DNA from: Isohypsibius dastychi
Taxonomy: Eukaryota; Tardigrada; Eutardigrada; Parachela; Isohypsibiidae
Direction of reading: 5' to 3'
Assembly: GCA_034696485.1 (NCBI GenBank)
Contig: JAQIWT010000375.1
Location: 1-21,885 of the forward strand
DNA: 21,885 nt
A program made the translations under genes and the position numbers. Of the stretch, positions 9,901 to 19,761 are shown piece by piece (within the stretch, counting starts at the first letter, position 1; each line of letters begins with the position of its first letter). Under the pieces are notes generated by a model, which was not told the DNA's origin, searched no databases, and saw only the letters and a program-made list of their open reading frames with translations.

Positions 9901-10133
9901 AGAAGTTCAGGAAGTGACGCAGTCGATCGGAAATGGGGACATGCATTCTGTCGAGATAGTCCTCTGCTAGATTCTGATGAGAACAGATTGCAGTCGCAAG
10001 TGGATTGAGGGAGAAATAATTTATCCGCGAAGAGAACACAGGTACTTAAACAACATTCCTTCTGCGTTGACTCAAGGTAGGATGAACAGGAAACGCAACG
10101 ACTTCTGGAATCTCTTGTTGACTGAGTGGACAT
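6988..10133 (-). CDS. PR/SET-domain C2H2 zinc-finger protein (PRDM type)
   Basis: Six exons, complement of join(6988..7557, 7619..7918, 7975..8595, 8663..8761, 8899..9758, 9878..10133), encode 901 residues; all junction phases agree. The N-terminus (1-85) is Cys/Ser-rich (RCVSC, CDC, CPH), like the zinc knuckle before the PR domain in some PRDMs. Residues about 86-190 form a PR/SET-like domain: GIPVRSVFGPLIAS, NWIKFVRDAEDPTEQNLAAF and the ISPGEEL end motif. Twelve finger-like units follow, starting near 290, 319, 347, 379, 409, 530, 559, 654, 682, 767, 811 and 865, with an acidic Asp/Glu linker between the fifth and sixth. The fourth (CPHC...HLRDHQVEN) lacks its last histidine. It is likely a DNA-binding transcription or chromatin regulator; whether the PR domain methylates histones cannot be told. 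The ATG at 10133 sits six bases after a TTTTTCCAG acceptor, suggesting an upstream leader intron or trans-splicing. Its last exon was copied twice into the F-box array. Confidence 0.85.
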
Positions 10134-10134
10134 T

Positions 10135-10147
10135 CTGCTGGAAAAAC
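10135..10147 (-). promoter_or_regulatory. 3' splice acceptor just before the zinc-finger ATG
   Basis: On the minus strand TTGTTTTTCCAGCAG immediately precedes the start codon at 10133 by one or a few bases. In nematodes such a site is either a trans-splice acceptor for a spliced leader or the end of a 5' leader intron. It supports 10133 as the start, although the frame stays open upstream to about 10241. Confidence 0.5.
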
Positions 10148-11055
10148 AACGATTGAACGAGAATCTGAGCGCGACAACGTCTTTCAAAATCCAAACCAAA
10201 TAACTCCGAAACTTCCGAAATAAGAAAACGAAAATAGACAAAACTACCGCTTCGCTTCAGTCAAAATCACGCTTTTTCCCAGTTGAAGCGTGTTGTTCCG
10301 CTCAAGACGATCCGAGGCAGTGTGGAGATAGGCCCTAGCCCACAGAAAGGTCATAAAGGAACAGAACAACGATGGTGATCACGATCACACGCTTGTTCTT
10401 GATGATCACACAGGGACCGCGCCATTCATTTAACGATGAGAGACGACTGCTCGTTAACACAATTAAAACTAAAGTAAAGTCATTTCATCTGAGTAAAATC
10501 ATTTCATCTACGCGTGTGCATTGCGTATTGGACAGATTCATTTTACTCTGTTCGGTGCAGGTCTCGCGTCTCGTAGGTAATTCAAGGTTTACTCAAACAG
10601 TTACTACAGTAGGTGGCTCGCCAGATGATCAAACAACGTGTGTGGTGGGGCTACACCAACAGTCAGACTAAAGTATAACAGCAACTCTTAACGCGGCACT
10701 GTCGTGCCCTGATGCCCCAACATTCCACAGTCGACTTACCTCTAGGACCTTCGTTTTCAGCTGGGTACTTGGAAAATGTTTGTTAACATCTGGGTTACTT
10801 CCCGAATTCCAGAACTTTTCCACCCAGGAAATTTTCGATATGTCTACTGGACCTTGGTAAGGGTGTGGCTCATATCGGGAGTGTCAATGCCAAAGCGGCG
10901 GTCTTCCAATTGCAACCAACTCCATTGTTAATTTAATGTCTTTTCTTGATCTCTATGGTACGAATTAAAACTCTGCAAACACACGAACAAGAGTTTTTCA
11001 TGAAAGCCACATCGTTGTTCAATTAAATACTACCAGTTGTTATAACTGTTAGAAA

Positions 11056-11077
11056 TGTTATAACATATGTTATAACA
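11056..11077. repeat. Perfect 22-bp palindrome of TGTTATAACA units
   Basis: Two TGTTATAACA half-sites flank a central TA, so the whole reads identically on both strands. Related partial units lie just outside (TTGTTATAACTGTT near 11037 and GTGTTAAAATGTTATA near 11078), making a roughly 60-bp AT-rich cluster. It could be an operator-like site, a cruciform or the tip of a degenerate inverted-repeat element. Confidence 0.6.
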
Positions 11078-11304
11078 GTGTTAAAATGTTATATTATTAT
11101 CTCATTTTGAGTTTAGTCATCCATATTTGCAATATTTGTAGCCAATAAAAATAAATCGGAGAAAACTAAAATTTGTGCCTTTGCTTAGGAATTAATATGA
11201 TAAATCCTGCTACGGGTACATAAATAGCTATCACATCCATTGTTAATTACTTGGAACAATGAATGGGCGCTTTTGATTGACCAGGATATGCTCTGGCTTG
11301 TTTG

Positions 11305-11339
11305 TGGCCGTGCAGATTTAAATTCTGGCCGTGCAGATT
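11305..11339 (+). repeat. 14-bp direct repeat
   Basis: TGGCCGTGCAGATT occurs at 11305-11318 and again at 11326-11339, a 21-bp period. No function is apparent; it is probably a small local duplication. Confidence 0.6.
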
Positions 11340-11690
11340 AGGTTCTTCTCCTCGTACCGTTTAAAAGTGAGATTCTGAGTTTCCAACGTAAAATATGCTC
11401 CATTAACTAAAATAACGGAAAAGCAGCAGTAAATTCGGCAAGTTGTCTCATACCGCATTATCACTGGAAATCCGGGCTCTCCGGTCTCCGGAGTAAGCCA
11501 TATTTAACCCGGTTTCGCAACTACAGAAAACCGAAAATGCCTGTCACTCGTGGTTAGCTTTGATGGAACGTTTGGAACCGCTAAGAAAAAGCTTTACCGA
11601 ACCAGCCGGAAACGATACTCTCCGCTCAAGTTCTTGTTCATAAGTAAGAGCCCTAGGTTTTAGATGACCCGGTCATTAGTATGCGGAGCT

Positions 11691-11696
11691 TTTATT
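11691..11696 (-). terminator. Probable poly(A) signal of the kinase gene
   Basis: AATAAA on the minus strand lies 205 nt downstream of the kinase stop at 11901, a plausible 3' UTR length for a nematode. Confidence 0.45.
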
Positions 11697-11900
11697 TCAT
11701 CACTACAATTGCAGACATGCGAAATCAACTGAAGACAGAAACAACAAGTATTCGCACGCGAAATCGATTCAACTACAACTAGCGTCATGGAAAATAAATA
11801 AAGAGGAAGTTTCACAAAAGTGAAAAGGAGAAAAACATCGGTCAATGAGGAGCAGGGGTATTGGTTCGCGAGAAATCAAACGTGCAAAAAAGCAAAGAGA

Positions 11901-14693
11901 TCAACGGGCTGGAGAATTACAATGAGCAGACGACCCAATCACATCGATTGCTTCCGGTCTGTGCCTAATTAGTCCCGTTAAAAGTGGGGCGCCTTTCTTC
12001 ATCCATTCGTGCTCAAATACCTGTGGCAGCTTCATTCTTTTAACAGGATCCTTTTCCATCAAACGATTAATGAGGTCTTTCACTCCATCTGATAAATTTA
12101 GATCAGGCGGAAACACAACAGGGTCGTTCAAGATTGATTCGAATAATTCGGGGAGAAGGGTGGCAGTGAAGGGTATATTACCCGTGACCATTGCGAACAA
12201 GGTCACACCGAGACTCCATAGATCTAATGGTCGGCCGGCTACGTAGCGCTTGTCGGGGTGAAGACATTCGGGAGCCTGGAAAGAATAGGAAACTTCAATT
12301 CAGCTGCAGAAACTTGACTAACAATCAGAACTTTGGAAATGGCATCCAATCAGTTATTTTGTGAAGGTGAACAAGAACACTGTTCTGGATTTGATACAAA
12401 CCACAATAGTATTTAAACGAACCTCGATATTCCAGGTTTTTCTAACAAGTAAGTTTGCAAGACTTGAAGAAACAAAAATCAGACTTGAACAACTTCGAAG
12501 GAAAACAAAGTTGGATAAATATCTGGGAAGATTTCGTTCAAGGCCAATAAATAGATTCGTCGCAAAATTAAACTCGGGAAGCAAAAGTTGAAGATGTATC
12601 ACTGCAATTTCACAAAATTCTAGAGCTAAATATCTGCAAAGTCAGATCTTAACACTCTGAGCTCAAAGTTTCAAGAAGTTCCAGAGAATTTCTGAAAAGA
12701 AAAAAAAACAAAGCCTCATATATCCAGGATATTTCCGCTTTACAATATTTATTTCGACCAGTTCATTTCTGAAACATCTCCAGACTCTGGCAACATTCGC
12801 TGGATAGCAAAACGTTATTTCCACAAACTTATTCAACTCTTCTTTTCTTCGAAATACAGTAATCTTATCGACTTTTGAGGTCCCTAAATGGTGTATCAAT
12901 TCGGATTAACCAAATTGAAAGATCAGCCGGAACGTTAATTCTGGTTTTTTGTCGAGAAAAGAAATTTCTCAAAGTTGAACAACTGATTTGACATTGATGT
13001 CTTTCGCCAGAAAAGCCCAGAAAAGAACCCAGCGGAAACCACGCCCTGCACTCAATTTTTCGCTAATTGCTTGAATTAAATACCTACCGTGTAAGCAGGC
13101 GTTCCTGCAACGGCGGAAAGCACTTCCTCTTCGGTGTCATCCTCGTTCAAAACAATATTCTGACAGAAGTTAAAGTCGACTATTTTCACAGATCCGGTTT
13201 TTGAAACCAGGAGATTTTCTGGTTTGATGTCACGATGAACAACACCACAGCTATGAATATGACTCACTCCGCGCAGAATATCCTCAAAATATTTTCGGAC
13301 TCTGTCTTCCGGTACAGGGACATCTTAAAAAAAATATTGAAAATACGAAAGAAGTCTCAAAATAGGCAAAGAATTGCAGTTACCTGAGGGAGTTTCGATA
13401 ACGGGTCTTTCCATGAGCTCCAAAACAATATAGATGTTTTCGTCATCCGGATCGTCAATGAATTCTTTCATGGTGATGATGTTCGGGTGTTTCAGTTTTT
13501 GGAGAAATTCTGCTTCTCTGTATGCTTCTTCGACGGGATTTCGAGAAGATCTTTAAATCGGAAAAAACAAAATAAATCAGATACACACGGACGACCGTAA
13601 ATATTTATTTGATTCAAAGTCAGAATCTGAAAAAACGTAGTATGCGATTCCAAAAACTGCTAATTTCTAGAAGTTCAAAAATCGAAGATCTGGAAGATCT
13701 GCTGCAAAAACTGACTCTCGATTATGGTCATTTAGAAGAACTGAAAATTCTGGATTGTAAATGTTGACATGAAAAGTTCTGAACGAATCCCAGAGTATCT
13801 TATAATTAAAAGTTGTTCAGCTGAACTGTTTCCCAACTATAGACTAATCTACCAGTGAATTCCTGAGAAAAATAAGTCAGATCCTTATTCAACTAAATCA
13901 AAGCAATTCCAGTTTCGAACGTTCGAAAATTCTCACCTTAGAAGCATCGAGTATTTCTTTAGTTTGGTCCTCGAGAAAATCTTGACGGCATATTTCTTGT
14001 TTTCTTTGGTATGCATTGCAATCCGCACTTCCGACAACTTCCCAGATCCCAAAACATCAAAAGATATCTTGTAATCCTTCAGCTGAATAAATCCATCATC
14101 AGAAACCGACAAACTGCAACAAATCAAAACCCTTCCACTTCCGGTTGAACACACTTGCAGTGATTCAAATCTAACGGGTGTTTTTGTGGATAAAGAAAAC
14201 AAACGCAACGAATCAAATTCTACTTCAATTACCTCTTCGTTAATCTTCCATGAAACACTGGAGCAACATTAATATCATCCTCTTCCGCAGCTTTCGGATC
14301 CACAATAACTCTCTGGAGAATTTTCGGTGGCAGGGCAGCAAGTCCCGCGCCATTCGCCAGGGAATCCGGGATAATCTTTGTTGCATCCAATTTCTCATCC
14401 TTTATTAACACAGGCTCATCTTTCCCAGCCACCAAAACAACAGGATCAAGCGCGGTGAAATCCACAACACTTCCGCGTGTTTCCGGAGTTAGCTGAACAA
14501 TCTTGACATCTCCCGGCCAATCCGTCACAATATACGGCTCAGAGAACTCCTTCATCTCTTCTTCAACAGGAAAACTATTTGGGGGAGTGAAAAAAGGCTT
14601 GGAATTCGTGGATTCATCGAAGAGATCCACTTCTTCGGAGTCCGCAAAATCGTCCATTAAATCGATTATTCGGATCCGTTCATCACCAGCCAT
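11901..14693 (-). CDS. Divergent CaMKK-like serine/threonine kinase (DFN variant)
   Basis: Five exons, complement of join(11901..12275, 13088..13323, 13384..13550, 13937..14113, 14233..14693), encode 471 residues; phases agree at every junction. Residues 1-155 are acidic and look disordered. The kinase domain runs from about 165 to 450: ATP-loop GSGKLSEV (176-183), VAIK-type Lys198 (YAVK), helix-C Glu225, HRDIKPEN (298-305), VDFN at 317-320, APE at 348-350, then DLWSLGVTLFAMVTGNIPF. The segment ERPVIETPSDVPVPEDRVRKYF and the GTPAYTAPE loop resemble CaMKK, which activates CaM kinases and AMPK. Two oddities: DFG is DFN, and the third glycine of the ATP loop is Ser181. Lys, Glu and both catalytic Asp (300, 318) are kept, so activity is possible. 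The tail after the domain is short (ends CNSPAR), with no evident calmodulin-binding helix. Intron 4 (812 nt) is unusually long and holds nothing recognised. Confidence 0.85.
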
Positions 14694-15190
14694 GAGGAAG
14701 AACGGTCAAGCAACACAATGTCAACAAAGGAATTTGGTAAAGATCAGTGGTCCGGATTTTGCAATGAGTTAAAACAACCAGTTAAAGGAGAAACGGGATG
14801 ATAAATGTAGATAAAGGAAAGAGCGACTGTTTTGTGGTTGTTGAACTTGAAGTACCGTAGAGTACCATTAGAATGCACGAGTGTGACGGAGTGAATTTCT
14901 CGCGAGAAGGAATGCGTCATCCAGGCAACAAATGCGCTACAGGGAAAAGATTCGAAGCGCCACAATTCTAAATACATTTGAAAACCGTAAAATCCGAAAT
15001 TCAACGAACAAACGAGTGTCCCCAAACAAACCATATTTTTTAACTGATTTTATTCAACGATTGAAGACATCATTTAATCACAGGGCAAATTTCAGGAATA
15101 TAAGGGGAATACTCTAGGAATGGACACTATTTCTGCAGGAAACTGGAATAAACTTCTTAAACCGAACAATCTTCACCGGAAGTGAATATT
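14694..15190. promoter_or_regulatory. Kinase upstream region and phosphomutase 3' UTR
   Basis: This 497-nt gap separates two minus-strand genes, with a possible AATAAA at 15049-15054 for the upstream one. Close to the kinase ATG the minus strand has pyrimidine-rich sequence and two TTATCW words (W is A or T), possible GATA sites. The gap is longer than the usual nematode operon spacing, and no clear spliced-leader acceptor was seen, so separate transcription is more likely. Confidence 0.4.
15049..15054 (-). terminator. Probable poly(A) signal of the phosphomutase gene
   Basis: AATAAA on the minus strand lies about 137 nt downstream of the stop at 15191, a typical distance. Confidence 0.5.
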
Positions 15191-18100
15191 TTAATCCGCC
15201 TTGGGTTTGATATTGTTTTTTTCAGGCTCGAAAAACTCAGCAACCAAACTTTCCACGAAATTGTTCAGTTCATTCTCCAGAGTTTCTCGCGTGCTGCAAA
15301 GTACACCCAATAAAAACCAAAACCGAAAATTTCAACAATTTTTAACGAAAACCCACCCCTGGCCTGGTTTGCCGCAAATTTCCGTGTAGTACTTGATTTT
15401 TGGCTCCGTCCCGCTGGTCCGTAAAGTTGCTACAATTCCTTCCTCAAACGTGAATGTTATCATATGACTCGAACTGCTGACCGGAAGTATCTAAACATAA
15501 CCCATTAGTTAAAAACTGAATGAAACAAATCACAAATTAACAAGGTTGAGTTACCGGCTTGTTGTCTGGCTGACTGTTGTCATAACCGGTGGTCAAATCA
15601 CGAACATATTTCACTCGGAATTTCCCACACGTTTTCGGATACTGAAAACAAACTCAACATCAGCGATGAAGATGATGTTCGTTTCAGTTTTCGTGAAGAA
15701 AAAAGTGACAAATATTATTCGGCCGGAACTGCATACGTCGGCAAAATCGGTCAAGGTTGTTCCTACAGATTCCAAGGAAAAAAAGCATTTTCGAGAATTT
15801 GTATTTTGAGGAACTTTTTCTGGCGTCTGGGAGTTTCGAAGGAGAAAATTTGAGAACAGCACACACATCACTATGGGAGTGCGAGCAGTACCGTGCTGCT
15901 TCACTTTAGCTGCAAAAGACTTTTTTCCAGCTTTTTCCAACCTCGTTAATTCTGCATTAATTTTCCAATACATTCCGCCCAAAAAATCAGCTATAACAAT
16001 AGATGGAGAGCTTTCATCATCTTCAATTAAATTGCGAGGGGAGCTACATAACAAAGGAGGATTACGGGCAGATACTGCACCCCATTTCTACCAAATTCTG
16101 TCCAACTACACAGCGAAATCTGCGAGCCGATACTTGGAAATCAGGAAATCGAAAACCAGTGACACTTTCCCCTTCATCCGTTTTCAAAGAAAAAAACCTC
16201 ATATACCATCAATACAAAACCGAATTCGAAATCGTACCGAATTCTCGCCATCGTAATTCCGCAATCGTGCAAACATGGCGTTAATCGTCGGCGCATGATG
16301 GCAGATGAAATACGAATTATTTGTTATATGATATCCATATCTACAAAAATAACCTCGCTGAATCTCAAGAAATCACTTCAAAAACTCGCAACTTACTTCC
16401 GGTAAAGCTGATCAAGATGCTGGCTCGGTGTGAGTCCCTGACTTTCCAGCCAGTTGATCATTTCCGCACCAATAATAACTGCGGATATTCCGTCTTTGTC
16501 CAAAACAAAATCGCCGCACATGAAACCAATAGCCTCTTCGAAACCAAACAAAACACTCTTCCCTTGCTTTCTCAGCTCATCTGCTTTGTTTGCAATCCAT
16601 TTGAAACCGGTGAGCGTCTCAATAAAATTGAATCCTTCGATTGAACCAACGCTGCGGAGCATTTTGGAAGAAACTGTGCTGGCGATGAAATAACAGTCCG
16701 AAGCTGAGAAAATAAACTATGAAAGCAAACTCTGGCAGAAACGAAAAGCCAGAAAAAATACCTGGAACTTGTTGCTGGAGTTGAAGATGACAATGCCACA
16801 TCCACCAACCCAACATCGCGCCGATCTCGTTTCCGGAAAATATTTTCCATGTTCCACTATCAAAACAAAAACCAATAACAAAAAATCTCTCAATCTTCCA
16901 CTAATCCCAATCTTTCAAAAACCCAAATCCTTTCATCAAAAATCACATTTTATGTCCCCACTGGAAATATACGAGGTACATTAAATTCAGCTGAAATAAT
17001 TCAGAGAAAATTTGTGAAATATCCAGCGCAGTGGAACTTGACAAATGTTTTATATGCTCAGGAGGATTTCGGAAAAGTCACGGTAGATATTCCGTTAAAA
17101 CGTGCAAAAGCCAACAACTGTTCTTACACATTATTGTTACATCGCAAATTATATCTTTCCAAAACTTCTCAAGCTTAAAATCTGGGAAGACGGATTTCCG
17201 AAAAACTTCAACTTGAAAATAAATATTTTCGCAACTGGCAATATCTTCGGGTTCAGCGGAAGTGGTAGGCAAGTTTTAAAGATTGTGGTCACCTTGCGAG
17301 CTTTTCTGCCAAAGCGAAACGGTCCGCATCAGGATCATTTGCCAGGATGATTTTACTTCCTACTTTCTCAGCCGTCGCAACTGCAAGATCCTGCAAAGCA
17401 GTTTCCGGTAATTCCGGTGCAAGAAAGTCAGTTTCTAACGTTTTTTCCCACCATAAAATGTCCAAAAATAATTCAAAAAAACATGGAATAATAACTGGAT
17501 ACTCACCAGAGCAGATTTTCCTTCCTCTGGGTTCGGGTATTTAACCGTCGGGAATTCCGGATCAGGTAGCATCTGTTTAACCCAAACAAAATTTTGAATC
17601 GAAAATTTTCAAATTGGATCATAAACGAGCTATCAAACCTGCTTCTCAACGCTGATAAAATCGTTCAGTCCGAAAGTTTTCAGTGCTTCCATGATATAAT
17701 CCTGACCGACACCATGCATGGGAGTATACACAAACCTTTGCTGAGATGATTTGTTCAAATTCCTGAAGATAAAAACATAAAATCTCAAGACTGAAATTCA
17801 AAAATTAAACGAAGAAAATCGGTAAAAATTTAAATTTGGCAGAATTTGACAGAAATACAAACCGTAATTGAAATACACTAACATACAAATACAAGAACAT
17901 TTTGAACAACTGAGACAAAAGTACTCACTCATAAAGACACATTTTTTTCAAGCAGGCTAAATAAGCCTGGAAAGTGTCCCGAAGTGGATCTTTCAGCAAA
18001 GGATGATCAGGAAGGAACTTCCAAGCTGCTTGAGCTGGTTTCAAATTTTCGTCGATAGCAGCGGCAATTCCTTTATCATGCGGCGAGGTAATCTGCGCTC

Positions 18101-19322
18101 CATTCGCCCAATACACTTTGTATCTTCAAAATCACTACATTATTATATTTTCTGATTTCAAGTGGATTATTCAAAAAGGACACTTGAAAACATACCCGTT
18201 GTCTTCCTTCGGATTGTGCGACGCGGTTATCATTATTCCGGCACTGCATTTCAGGTGGAGTACCGCAAATGGCTGAAAAAAACAAACGCGGTGAACTATA
18301 ATTGCCAACTGTTACTAATTTTAAGCTTTGAAATTCAGAATCAGAATTTTTCCGAAGACTTCATTCGAAATAAATTTAATGCTTTTGTTTTTCTGAAAAT
18401 CTCTGATCAAAATTAAATCAGCATTTATATGAAAAAACAAATTCAGTCGTGAAAAAACAGCCAATTGTCCTACAAAATCGACGAACGGCACCCATTAGAA
18501 TCTTACGCCTGGCTGGCTGGTTTTTTCCGAATATTTGCACACCATAAGTGACTTCGAATTCAATCAATGAGAAATATTTCATACGCCACAAAATCCAGAG
18601 TCTTTATGATACTCACAACTAGTGGGGTTGGGCATATTTTGGAAAATCGGTACACTGGAATGTCTTCCGCCAGAAAAACAGCTGAGGCCAGTTCAGAAAA
18701 TCTACAACAGAATGAAATCACAATCTACCAATGTCGTCATTTTGCCAACATGTTTATCAGGGAGATAAAGAATCATACCTGGAGCTATTGTGCCGGTTAT
18801 CAAAGCCTATCACAACACCTTGGCTAATCACGGACGGTAAAGTTTTCAGCAGATATTTCGCGAATCCCTGGGTTGTCTGGATGATAACCAAATCGTTCAT
18901 ATGCCCAAATCCAGGCCCCATAGATCCACGTAACCCTGATGACAAACAACAAGAAAAAATCAAATTACGCATTCGAAAACAACTACGCAATTTAGCCAAC
19001 TTCGAGCAAAAAAATGATTTGATGAAAAATGAAATTCATTGTGATAAAAAACTTGTATTATTTTGTTATGGTTGTTACCTGCAGTGCCAAACGCAAGTCT
19101 TTCCAGAAGTCGTTTCTTCAGTTCATCGAAATTCTTTTCTTCAACGAGCTTGCTGATGTATTTCCGGCTATCAGGATTCTGCAAAACAAATCACGCACTG
19201 TGTGATCGCTTTGCATAGCGCGAAGAATTTAAGTCAACAGAGCGACAAAACACACTTCTCACCTGATCCCACTCGAGCCATGATCGCACTTTCTCATCCA
19301 ATAACTGATTTTGGGAATCCAT
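15191..19322 (-). CDS. PGM2: Phosphoglucomutase/phosphopentomutase of the PGM2 family
   Basis: Fifteen exons, complement of join(15191..15293, 15357..15490, 15555..15641, 16238..16340, 16397..16703, 16762..16856, 17293..17390, 17507..17572, 17639..17762, 17929..18123, 18196..18272, 18617..18701, 18779..18935, 19079..19178, 19263..19322), encode 596 residues, close to the roughly 612 of human PGM2; every junction is in phase. The enzyme moves phosphate between C1 and C6 of glucose or C1 and C5 of (deoxy)ribose, probably in the cytosol. Motifs: FGTAGLRG (51-58), phospho-serine loop TASHNP with Ser152, metal site DPDADR (307-312), sugar-binding FEEAIG (407-412), phosphate-binding RTSGTEPK (542-549). 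The C-terminus KPKAD is like the vertebrate ending. All key residues are intact, so it should be active. The label names the orthologue group; the local gene name is not known. Intron 12 (596 nt) contains an unexplained open frame. It is divergent from the dsRNA-binding gene. Confidence 0.95.
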
Positions 19323-19761
19323 CGTTTTTCGTCACGGCAAAGATTTGCGAAATAATTAGTTTGAATAATGGTTTGCTGACTCCAGATCCACACCGAGGAT
19401 TCGAAAAGGCACTTGGCTAACCCAGCAAATATTTCGAATTGGAGCTGAAGAGAGGCTGTAAGAATTCGGAACTACAAATCCAGACAAACAGGCAAAAACG
19501 AAAAGCAAAACGGTGAATTTTGCGAAACGGAAGAAAACAAGACAACAAAATTGAAGGGATTCTTACGTCGAAAACAGTAGCGAGTACCCCCTCCAAGCCA
19601 AGCCGCCCCCTTTCATCTAACTAAGCCGTTGGATAGATGTCCTGGACCCCTCGAACAAAACTTTGTTTATTGTGATTTGAATCGACTTGTTTTCGAATTT
19701 CGATCCAAAACCGGGATCTCGGTTACCATATTTGATTTGACCAACCAACGACTCTCCCAAC
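19323..19761. promoter_or_regulatory. Shared divergent promoter region
   Basis: The 439 bp between the start codons of the phosphomutase (minus) and the dsRNA-binding gene (plus) must hold both promoters. It includes a C-rich patch (near 19588-19612) and no convincing TATA box. Shared regulation is possible but not shown. Confidence 0.5.

Larger units (their letters stand above)
10148..11690. other. Large intergenic region, no gene recognised
   Basis: This is about 1.5 kb between the PRDM-type gene and the kinase 3' end. A 99-codon plus-strand frame at 10372-10671 shows no recognisable domain or supporting splice structure. Short repeats are present: TCATTTCATCT at 10480 and 10499; a palindrome of TGTTATAACA units at 11056-11077; and a 14-bp direct repeat (TGGCCGTGCAGATT) at 11305 and 11326. 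The right-hand part of this region is downstream of the kinase gene, and the left-hand part should hold the control region of the PRDM-type gene. Confidence 0.4.

Noticed and set aside
10372-10671. 99-codon plus-strand frame in the intergenic region
   Set aside because: Contains short direct repeats, no domain, and no splice or promoter support; probably chance.
12361-12602. Frames on both strands within the long kinase intron
   Set aside because: They do not fit the kinase domain, show no recognised motif, and overlap each other antisense.
14694-15190. Operon of the phosphomutase and kinase genes
   Set aside because: The 497-nt gap is longer than usual for nematode operons and no clear spliced-leader acceptor was seen before the kinase ATG.
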